Both the position numbers and the translations under genes were made by a program. A DNA stretch of 59,924 nucleotides from Paenibacillus cymbidii (GTDB taxonomy: Bacteria > Bacillota > Bacilli > Paenibacillales > NBRC-103111), in assembly GCF_004764705.1 (NCBI RefSeq), contig NZ_SHLX01000044.1:1-59924 (forward strand), given 5' to 3'. The notes beneath the pieces are model-generated. The model had not been told where the DNA came from. It did no database searches and saw nothing but the letters and a program-made list of their open reading frames with translations. Position 1 is the first letter of the stretch; each line of letters begins with the position of its first letter. Shown here piece by piece: positions 35,244 through 42,346 of this stretch.

Positions 35244-36143
35244 TCAATCGATAGTCTCCGTATTTTTGATGAACCGGTTGTTCGCCCATGTCAGCACGAG
35301 CAGCAACAGGAACAGCACGAGACCGATCGCGGAAGCGTATCCCATCTTGCTGTAGGAAAATCCCTGAATGTACAGATAAAGCGCAGGCGTCATCGTCGAT
35401 TGCCCGGGTCCGCCGTTGGTCAGGACGAGAATGTTTTCGAAGCTTTGAATTTGCTGGATAATCGTAAGCACGAGAATCAGCTTCATTTGGCTGCGCACGA
35501 GCGGAAGCTCCAGCCGGATGAACCGTTGCCAGGCGTTCATGCCGTCCAGCTTGGCTACCTCGAACAGTTCGCTCGAAATTCCCATCAGCCCGGCCAAATA
35601 AAGCAAAAACGTGATGCCGCCGATCCACGGAAAGTTGACGAAGATGACGGACCAGATCGCCGTTTTGCTTTCGCCGAGCCAGGCGTGCGTCCAGGATTCC
35701 AGGCCAAGCAGCTCCAGCAGCTCGTTGACCACCCCGTAATCTCCCGCCAACAGCCACTGCCAGGTCAAATAGATGACGATCGCCGGTATGACGAGCGGTA
35801 CGACGAACCATAGCTTGAAGGCATTCTGCAGCCGCCTGTTGCGGACATGAAAGACGAGCACAGCCGCGAGCAGCGGCACCGTCAGTTGAATGATTACGCC
35901 GGCGCCGGTGAACACCAGCATATTTTTAAGCGATACGTAGAACGTCTTGTCGTGAAAGAGCGCCGTAAAATTGTCCAGCCCGATGAATTTGCGCACGTTG
36001 GCGCCATTCCATTCGTAGAAGGACATGAGCAGCGCGTTGAAAAACGGCACGTACTTGAAGGTCGCAAGCACGGCGAACACCGGAAGGAGGAAGGCATACC
36101 CTTTCCAGTTTCTGCGCAAGCTTCGTGTTGCCGTCATTGCCAT
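35244..36143 (-). CDS. Sugar ABC transporter permease (MalF/UgpA type)
   Basis: The 299-residue protein has six helices, starting YAFLLPVFAVLATFKYVPFFNALLMSFYEW, and the EAA loop (EVAKLDGMNAWQRFIRLELPLVR). GGAGGGG precedes two close ATGs (36143 and 36137). First gene of the minus-strand transport/catabolic operon, with the promoter and cre-like site about 50 bp upstream. Confidence 0.95.
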   Translation of the reverse strand: MAMTATRSLRRNWKGYAFLLPVFAVLATFKYVPFFNALLMSFYEWNGANVRKFIGLDNFTALFHDKTFYVSLKNMLVFTGAGVIIQLTVPLLAAVLVFHVRNRRLQNAFKLWFVVPLVIPAIVIYLTWQWLLAGDYGVVNELLELLGLESWTHAWLGESKTAIWSVIFVNFPWIGGITFLLYLAGLMGISSELFEVAKLDGMNAWQRFIRLELPLVRSQMKLILVLTIIQQIQSFENILVLTNGGPGQSTMTPALYLYIQGFSYSKMGYASAIGLVLFLLLLVLTWANNRFIKNTETID

Positions 36144-36186
36144 GTCCCCTCCGATCGTCGATCAGGCCGTCTTCGTGCCTGACCTT

Positions 36187-36208
36187 ACTATACTTGAAAC
36201 CGTTTGCC
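36187..36208 (-). promoter_or_regulatory. Promoter -10 and cre-like (CcpA) site of the glycan operon
   Basis: On the minus strand a TATAGT -10 box (complement of 36187-36192) lies just downstream of GGCAAACGGTTTCA (36195-36208). This matches the cre consensus TGNAANCGNWNNCA at all but one position in either orientation. A site between -35 and -10 is a classical place for CcpA repression. The -35 box is weak, which fits a regulated promoter. Confidence 0.5.
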
Positions 36209-36340
36209 GCAACGAGGGGACATTCTTTCTTCTTGGTGGGGGACATTTTTTGCTTCGCCGGGTGCCGATTCCGCGGTAGTTTATGACAAACGAACCTATG
36301 CTATACTATGTGTTACTTGAAGGCGAAGGTGGTTGTGCCG

Positions 36341-37879
36341 ATGAACGTATGGATTGTGGACGACCAGCGGCTTTCCCGGGCCGGCATCGTCAAAATGATC
36401 GCGTGGGACCGGCTCGAGCTCACGCTCGCGGGAGAATGCGCGAACGGCCGGGAGGCGCTGGATCGGATCGGGAACGCGGAAGCGGATATTGTGATCACCG
36501 ACGTGCGGATGCCGGTCATGAACGGTCTTGAAATGATCGAACAAGCGCGGGAACTGCGTCCCGACCTCGCTTTCGTCGTCATTAGCGGCTATGACGATTA
36601 CCCGTATGTGCGCAAATCGATTCAGCTGACGGTAGCGGATTACTTGCTGAAGCCGGTGGACGCGGGAGAGCTCAATGCGCTGCTGGAGCGAATGGTGACC
36701 CGCCTGCGCGAGCAGAAACGGCAAACCGACGAGGACATGCGCAGGTGGCGGGAGCAATTTTTTCATTTCCTGCTGGAAGGTGTCTATGAATCCGATCCGG
36801 AGCAGCTGCACACGGCATTCGCGGATATCCGGTTCGCGGAGGAAACCGCCCGGTTCGTTCCGGCCGTATTCGAAAGCGAGCTCGACAGGGACGCCGTCTA
36901 CGAGACGCTCCGCCCGCTTGCCGAAACGATGGCGGTATGCGCGTTCCGGACGCGCGGCGTTTATGTGCTGCTCGCTGCCGCAGCCGACTTGTCGGCGGAC
37001 GAGTTGTCCCGCGAGCTCACCCGGTTGGCGGCGGCGAACGGGGCGCTGCGGCGAATCGGCGTCGGGCCGGAGGCGCCCGGCATCGCGCTTGTCCGCGATT
37101 CGCTCGGCAAGGCGTTCGATGCTTACGCGATCCTCTCCAGCCAATCGGCCGACAAGGCCGATCGACCGGCGGCGGCGACCTACGAGCGGCTGGCCGCGGA
37201 AGCCGCCACTTTCGTTCCGATCAGCGCTGCATGGGAACAGGAATGGGCGTTCCATCTGCGCCACGGGAACCGCGATGCGGCGCTGCGCAAGCTGGACGAG
37301 CTGCTGCGCATCGGAACGACCGCTCATCCGGACATTGCGGACAGCTCGTATCATTACGTCCTGCTGCGCGGCGCGCGGGAGCTGTTCGAATCCGGATTGA
37401 TCCGCGAGCCCGATTACCTGGAGGCGTGCCGCATCGCCAAGTCGCTTCCTTCCATCGTTTCGCTGACCGACAAGCAAGCCGGAGTAGCCGATTTTTTTCG
37501 CAGCCGTCTGGCCGAGGACGAGCCTTCGCTGGAAACGCGGCAAGCCGTCGAGAAGGCCAAGGCATATATCGACGCCCACTTCTGCGAGACGATCAACTTG
37601 TCCGAGCTGGCGCATAGCAGCTTTATGAGCCCCGGCTATTTCAGCTCGCTTTTCCGCCAGCACACCGGCCGGAACTTCCTCGAATATGTCACGCATCTGC
37701 GCATGGAGCGGGCCAAAGCGCTGATCGCCGCCGACCCGGAGCAACGAATCGCCGATGTCGCCCAGCAATGCGGCTACCAGGATGTGAAATATTTCCGCAA
37801 GCTGTTCAAACGGCATATCGGCACCACGCCGCTCGGCTACAAGGGGGAGTTCAGCGGTGATCGCCAAGCTCGTCCATAG
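36341..37879 (+). CDS. AraC-type response regulator (YesN-like)
   Basis: The start is at ATG 36341 after GAAGGTGG; upstream codons lack a ribosome binding site. The 512-residue protein has an N-terminal receiver (WIVDDQRLSRAG, phospho-Asp in DIVITDVRMP, Lys in YLLKPVDAGEL), a long middle domain, and a C-terminal AraC helix-turn-helix pair (about 410-512; NLSELAHSSFMSPGYFSSLFRQHTG and DVAQQCGYQDVKYFRKLFKRHIG). It overlaps the YesM-like gene by 23 bases. Divergent from the ABC operon, so it very likely activates it when its kinase senses the sugar. Confidence 0.94.
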   Translation: MNVWIVDDQRLSRAGIVKMIAWDRLELTLAGECANGREALDRIGNAEADIVITDVRMPVMNGLEMIEQARELRPDLAFVVISGYDDYPYVRKSIQLTVADYLLKPVDAGELNALLERMVTRLREQKRQTDEDMRRWREQFFHFLLEGVYESDPEQLHTAFADIRFAEETARFVPAVFESELDRDAVYETLRPLAETMAVCAFRTRGVYVLLAAAADLSADELSRELTRLAAANGALRRIGVGPEAPGIALVRDSLGKAFDAYAILSSQSADKADRPAAATYERLAAEAATFVPISAAWEQEWAFHLRHGNRDAALRKLDELLRIGTTAHPDIADSSYHYVLLRGARELFESGLIREPDYLEACRIAKSLPSIVSLTDKQAGVADFFRSRLAEDEPSLETRQAVEKAKAYIDAHFCETINLSELAHSSFMSPGYFSSLFRQHTGRNFLEYVTHLRMERAKALIAADPEQRIADVAQQCGYQDVKYFRKLFKRHIGTTPLGYKGEFSGDRQARP

Positions 37880-39695
37880 TGTCCGCAGCAGCATTCACAA
37901 GAAGCTGCTCGCCTCCTACTTCGTCGTAATCGCGCTGCCGCTGCTGCTGATCGGCAGCATTCTGTTTTTCTCGATGCTGAACGTCACGGAGCGGCAGACG
38001 CTTGACCAACGAGCGGTCGAAATGAAGCTCGTATCGCAGCAGTTGCAAGCGTATACGGATCAGTTGGAGCTTTATTCGCGGGTCATCTACACGAGCGAAG
38101 TGCAGCAATTGCTGAACGCCGGTCCTCCGAGCGATCCGATCGCCCGGACGCGCTGGAAGAGCGCCCTGTTCCAGCAATTCGAGGTCTGGTACGGCTACAT
38201 GAATATTAAGGCGTCGATCCAGAACGTTACGATCGTGCGGCCCGACGGGACGACTGTTGTCAAGGAGCCGCTTTATGCCGCCAATCCCGCGTTCGCTGAC
38301 GAGAGCTGGTACCGGGAAGCGATCCGGCGCAACGGCGAAGTCGTCATTGTCGGTCCGTTCGTCCGTTCGTTCGCAACCGTGCAAAGCGCCCGGACGCCGA
38401 ATACATTTTCGCTGATCCGCAAAATCAATAATTCTATCGGAAGCGTCGAACTTGGCGGCATCGTCATCGACATCAACGTCATGGACTTCGCCCGGCTAAT
38501 GGACAGCCTGAATTTGCGCAATGTAACGATCATCAATGCGGACAATCGGGTCGTCTATTCGGACCGTACGGGAGAAATCGGCCAGGAGCTGCCGGGAGCG
38601 GCAGACATCCGGAGCAGGCAGCCGGGTTGGGGCGACTTCGACGGGGAGCGCATGTTCGTCAATACGGCCGAGCTTCCGGCAACCGGCTGGCTCTTCATCA
38701 GTCTCGACCCGCTCAGCTCTCTGGCCGCCAATTCCGTTGCGTTCCGCAACATCACCGTCGGCGTCGGGCTGCTGGCGATGCTGCTCGCGCTGCTGCTGTC
38801 GACCTTCATCGCCGGCCGGATCACCAAGCCGCTTCGTACGCTGCAGCAGCGGATGAGGCAGGTTCAGCTGGGGCGGTTCGATTCGCAGCTCGACGTTACC
38901 CGCACGGACGAGGTAGGCCGGCTGACGCAAAGCTTCAACCAGATGACCGAACGGATCGAAACGCTTGTCAACGACGTCTACAAATCCGAAATCACCCGCA
39001 AGGACGCGCAGCTCAAAGCGCTTCATTCGCAGATCAACCCGCACTTTTTGTACAATACGCTCGACTCGATGAATGCGCTCGCCATGCTGGAAAATGTGCC
39101 GCTGCTCGCCCGCATGTCCAAGATGCTTGCCGACATGTTCCGGTACAGCATCTCGCAAGGCGAGCAAATCGTCCCGCTGCGCGAAGAGCTGAATCAGGTG
39201 AAGCGTTATTTCGAAATTCAACAAATTCGCTACGATCACAAATTCAAGCTGATGTTGTCCATACCGGACCGGTTGCTGGATTACGCGATTCCGAAGCTCA
39301 GCTTGCAGCCAGTTGTGGAAAATGCCGTGTATCACGGGCTCGAGCTGAGCCCTGAGGGAGGCTTCGTCGCCATCACCGTTTATGAAACGGCGGAAGGCGT
39401 CGTCATCGAGGTGTTCGACAACGGCGGGGGAATCAAAGACGAGGAGTTGGCCCGGATCCGCGAACGCATGCGGGAGCCGGTCGGATCCGCCGACCATCTC
39501 GGACTCGCCAACGTGCAGGAGCGGATGCAGCTTCATTACGGGGCGGCGTACGGCATCGACATCGAAAGCGTCTGCGGCAAAGGAACGAGCATCGTCTTCC
39601 GCCTGCCGCCGATGGCGGCAAACGGAAGCGAAGCTGCCGGTGGCAACGACGACGAAGGAAGCGGCGTGCCCGCCCCTCCCGCTACAGATGAATAA
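37857..39695 (+). CDS. YesM-type sensor histidine kinase
   Basis: The GTG start at 37857 has AAGGGGGAG 7 bases upstream. The 612-residue kinase has helix 1 (about 18-40), a large extracytoplasmic dCache-like domain (about 41-300), helix 2 (about 302-322), HAMP (RITKPLRTLQQRMRQVQLGRFDSQL), the His_kinase domain with His396 in SQINPHFLYNTLDSM, and an HATPase (SLQPVVENAVYHGLE, DNGGGI, GLANVQERMQLHYG). Such kinases sense sugars or their binding proteins outside the cell. Its stop codon TAA (39693-39695) is the first triplet of the hairpin-repeat array downstream. Confidence 0.94.
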   Translation: MIAKLVHSVRSSIHKKLLASYFVVIALPLLLIGSILFFSMLNVTERQTLDQRAVEMKLVSQQLQAYTDQLELYSRVIYTSEVQQLLNAGPPSDPIARTRWKSALFQQFEVWYGYMNIKASIQNVTIVRPDGTTVVKEPLYAANPAFADESWYREAIRRNGEVVIVGPFVRSFATVQSARTPNTFSLIRKINNSIGSVELGGIVIDINVMDFARLMDSLNLRNVTIINADNRVVYSDRTGEIGQELPGAADIRSRQPGWGDFDGERMFVNTAELPATGWLFISLDPLSSLAANSVAFRNITVGVGLLAMLLALLLSTFIAGRITKPLRTLQQRMRQVQLGRFDSQLDVTRTDEVGRLTQSFNQMTERIETLVNDVYKSEITRKDAQLKALHSQINPHFLYNTLDSMNALAMLENVPLLARMSKMLADMFRYSISQGEQIVPLREELNQVKRYFEIQQIRYDHKFKLMLSIPDRLLDYAIPKLSLQPVVENAVYHGLELSPEGGFVAITVYETAEGVVIEVFDNGGGIKDEELARIRERMREPVGSADHLGLANVQERMQLHYGAAYGIDIESVCGKGTSIVFRLPPMAANGSEAAGGNDDEGSGVPAPPATDE

Positions 39696-39877
39696 CGGGA
39701 AAACCTGCCGCTATTTCACGCCAAAATGATGAATTTGCCAAAATAACAGGAAAACCTCCTGCTAATTTTCGCCTTTTTGCCGAAGTTCGGCTCAAGGCTG
39801 CGAAATAACAGGAGGATTTCCATCTATTTTTGATTTTTCACGAAAAAACGGAAAAATTACGGCAGGTTTTCCCGTTA
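39693..39877. repeat. Four-hairpin array, AACAGG-type, spanning two stop codons
   Basis: Cores start at 39693 (TAACGGGAAAACCTGCCG), 39744 (TAACAGGAAAACCTCCTG) and 39805 (TAACAGGAGGATTTCC). A fourth is in reverse orientation, at 39857-39877, with an 18-base exact inverted copy of the first (39860-39877). Steps are 51, 61 and 52 bp. The left-hand TAA is the stop of the YesM-like gene, and the right-hand TTA is the stop of the asparaginase gene on the other strand. It fills the whole convergent gap. Confidence 0.85.
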
Positions 39878-40882
39878 CGCCTGCTTCCGCAGCCGGAATA
39901 CCGCCCGGTTCTCGCCGACGATCGTGCCGTTGCCATTGGCAAACTGCTTCGGACAAAGCGCGTACATGCGCTCGATCGTTTCCTGGCGGTCATAGCCGAT
40001 TTGCTCGAGAATTGCGGCGACGATCATCGGCCACTTGTCCTCGGAGCCGTCCATGACCTTGAGCGCAAACGCCATCTTCTCCTTGCGCAGGCCGAAGCAG
40101 TACACCCCTTTGGCGCCGCCTTTGGCTACAATGTTGTCGTCCATCAGCAAGGAGGAACAAATCATGTTCGTCCCGGCGACCATCTCGTAATGCTCGTTCA
40201 TGAGCCGGGTGATTCGTTCGACGGCCGACCGCGTCAGCGGATCGGCGATCAGCTCGGGACGGGCAAGCTTCAGGTACGCTTTGGCTAAATGGTCGAGCGG
40301 CAGCGCAAACACCGGCAGGCCGCAGCCGTCGATGCCGAGCCGAATTTGTTCGGCCGGGTACTCGGAAAGCGCCGCCAGCGCAGCAAGGATGTCTTTCTGC
40401 GCCGGGTGCCCCGGATCCTCGTATCCTTGCAGCGGATAACCTTCGCTCTTGCACAGCGCGAGCAAACCGGCGTGTTTGCCCGAACAATTGTGGTATTGGC
40501 GGCGCGGCGGCAAGCCTTGCGCGGCCAGCGCGTCTCTGGCTTTGGCATTCAGCGGGTAGGACGCGCAGCAGACCAAATCGTCTTCGGTCACGCCGATTTT
40601 GCGCATCATCGATTCAACCGCTTCGAAGTGGAACGGCTCTCCCCGGTGCGAGGCAGCCATGATGGCCATCTCCTTGGGCGTAAAACCGGCATTTTCCGGT
40701 GCGTTGCAGCGGAATGCGGGAATGGCCTGAAACGGTTTCGCAGCCGAACGCAAATAAGTCCAATGGCGGGGGTTGCCGAACTGGTACGCGATTTCTCCAT
40801 CGTACGACACGCCGCATATATGCCCGACATACTCGCATTCGACCAATCCGCCCCGACGTTCCTCGATAAGCAGCTCGCTCAT
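39875..40882 (-). CDS. L-asparaginase II family protein
   Basis: The 335-residue product matches the asparaginase II family (PF06089-type), which is unrelated to the classical bacterial type I/II enzymes: SLRSAAKPFQ-like YLRSAAKPFQAIPA, ASHRGEP, YHNCSGKHAGLL, GIDGCGLPVFALPL and EMVAGTNMICSSLL. It probably hydrolyses asparagine to aspartate in the cytosol. GAGGAGAGG lies upstream of the ATG. It follows cutC by 38 bp on the same strand. Its stop codon lies in the terminal hairpin repeat. Confidence 0.9.
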   Translation of the reverse strand: MSELLIEERRGGLVECEYVGHICGVSYDGEIAYQFGNPRHWTYLRSAAKPFQAIPAFRCNAPENAGFTPKEMAIMAASHRGEPFHFEAVESMMRKIGVTEDDLVCCASYPLNAKARDALAAQGLPPRRQYHNCSGKHAGLLALCKSEGYPLQGYEDPGHPAQKDILAALAALSEYPAEQIRLGIDGCGLPVFALPLDHLAKAYLKLARPELIADPLTRSAVERITRLMNEHYEMVAGTNMICSSLLMDDNIVAKGGAKGVYCFGLRKEKMAFALKVMDGSEDKWPMIVAAILEQIGYDRQETIERMYALCPKQFANGNGTIVGENRAVFRLRKQA

Positions 40883-40920
40883 GTTGTGATCCTCTCCTCA
40901 TTCGCAGGATGAATGCCTCG

Positions 40921-41643
40921 TTATGCTTGGTCAGGCTTGGCGGCCAACTCGCGACGAAACTGCGCGACGATACGAGCCGCTTCGCTCAGCTTTTCCGAGT
41001 CGATCGGCGCCAGTCCGTCGTGCCCGCGGCGGACTCCCGTTCCCATATGCACCTCGGCAACGCCGGTGTCGCGGATAAATCCCGCCAGCGTCTCGACGGT
41101 CAGCCCGCTTCCCGCAAGCAGTGTAATCCCCGCAGCCCGGCACAGGCTGTCGAGCCGCTTGATCGTCTCGCGCGCCTCCAGCGCGCTCGGCTTCCCGCCG
41201 GACGTCAGAATGCGGCTGATTTGCGGGTAGCGAGCGAGCGTCCTCAGCGCTTCCTCCTGATCCGCCGTCTCGTCGAACGCGCGATGGAACGTAACCGCCA
41301 GCCCATCGGCCGCTTCAAGCACCCGCCGCAGTCCCGCCTCGTCCACCAAACGGTTCGCTGTCAAAGCCCCCACCACGATGCCGGCGGCTCCGCATTGGCG
41401 AATGGCGCGAATATCGGCCAGCATCGTCTGCCAGTCGTCCTCGTCGTAGCAGAACGAGTTCGCATGGGGGCGCACCATAACATGCACCGGAATGGCCACG
41501 GCATCCAGAACACGCCCGATCAGACCGCTGCTTGGCGTGACGCCGCCTTCGCGAATGCCCGATATCAGCTCGATCCGATCCGCCCCGCACCGCTCGGCCA
41601 GCTTCGCGTCGGCGACGCTGGTCGCAATGACTTCCAGCTTCAT
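40921..41643 (-). CDS. cutC: CutC-family copper homeostasis / TIM-barrel protein
   Basis: The start at 41643 (MKLEVIATSVADAKLAERCGADRIEL) is preceded by GAGGAG; upstream frame is a shadow. The 240-residue TIM barrel has the hallmarks GGVTPSSGLI, HVMVRPHANSFCY, GALTANRLVDE, TFHRAFDE, ILTSGG and LLAGSGLTVE, EVHMGTG. CutC was linked to copper tolerance in Escherichia coli, but the biochemical activity remains unclear. Probably co-transcribed with the asparaginase gene. Confidence 0.93.
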   Translation of the reverse strand: MKLEVIATSVADAKLAERCGADRIELISGIREGGVTPSSGLIGRVLDAVAIPVHVMVRPHANSFCYDEDDWQTMLADIRAIRQCGAAGIVVGALTANRLVDEAGLRRVLEAADGLAVTFHRAFDETADQEEALRTLARYPQISRILTSGGKPSALEARETIKRLDSLCRAAGITLLAGSGLTVETLAGFIRDTGVAEVHMGTGVRRGHDGLAPIDSEKLSEAARIVAQFRRELAAKPDQA

Positions 41644-41819
41644 CTTCGTCTCCTCGATTAAGTTGAATTTGCCGGCGCTCCCAGCGGGCAACCGGCCGTG
41701 CGTTCGACAGCATTCTACCATAAGCAAGGGAAGAAAGGAAATACCGGCGGCAGGCGCTCGTTTGTCGGCCGTTTGGGCGATTCCGGCCCAGACGCAACGC
41801 GGAACAACAAGGGAATGAC

Positions 41820-42012
41820 AAATAGGCCATGTTTTATGCCTATTTGGTCTAAAATGGGCTGTCGCCTCAAAATAGCCAGTGATTTCATTGGCTATTCGTG
41901 CCAATCTGCTCGGATTGAGGCTGTTTGGCCGAAATAACCAGTGTTTTCACTGGTTATTTTCGATGAGCCGGGCGAAACAAGAGGAATAAGCCATTTTTCA
42001 TTGCCTATTTCG
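41820..42012. repeat. Four-hairpin array, GCCA-type
   Basis: Cores start at 41823 (TAGGCCATGTTTTATGCCTA), 41873 (TAGCCAGTGATTTCATTGGC), 41935 (TAACCAGTGTTTTCACTGGT) and 41987 (TAAGCCATTTTTCATTGCCT). Steps are 50, 62 and 52 bp, almost the same as in the array at 39693. The spacers also share pieces (AAAATG in the first; GCC, TGC, GGCTG and CGAAA in the second). It lies upstream of cutC and downstream of the SLH gene on the minus strand. The stretch 41644-41819 shows no gene. Confidence 0.85.
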
Positions 42013-42022
42013 CCCCAACTGA

Positions 42023-42247
42023 TCAAATTGACGAAACTGGTTCGCGCACCGTCACTGTTGTGCCCCGGTCCGGCTTGCTGTCCACTTCCAACTTTACCGC
42101 ATACTCGTGATTCGAACGTTTGTCGATATTCAGCGGAGGAATTCGCAGGCCAAATGCGGTTTCCTCAAACGGCTTATTTCGCCATCCCTTGTTGTTCCGT
42201 TTGATAACCTGTTGGCCTTGGCCGTTTTGCTTGTCAAATGTTACGAC
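42023..42247 (-). pseudogene. Possible remnant of a histidine-kinase C-terminus
   Basis: An open minus-strand frame without a start codon encodes about 74 residues ending in VKLEVDSKPDRGTTVTVREP and a few more before TGA at 42023-42025. The end resembles the last strands of an HATPase domain (the usual pattern is a VDSKPGRGTTVTV-like stretch). The G boxes expected upstream are not seen, only FGLRIPPL. It may be leftover coding DNA from a kinase gene. Weak call. Confidence 0.25.
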
Positions 42248-42261
42248 GGTTCAGCTTAACG

Positions 42262-42290
42262 TATTAAAGGACACCCGCTTGGGTGCCCTT
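42262..42290 (-). terminator. Terminator of the RCC1/SLH gene
   Basis: On the minus strand AAGGGCACCC, loop AAGC and GGGTGTCCTT (one wobble pair) are followed by TAATACG. It lies 57 bp after the stop at 42347. Confidence 0.7.
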
Positions 42291-42346
42291 GTAGTCAGAA
42301 TCTTGACGAAATTCTTGCTTCTCCCGCTCATCCTGCCCGAACATTA

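Noticed and set aside
41820..42012. CRISPR array
   Set aside because: The repeated units are degenerate palindromes, vary in stem sequence between copies, have related rather than unique spacers, and no cas genes are present.
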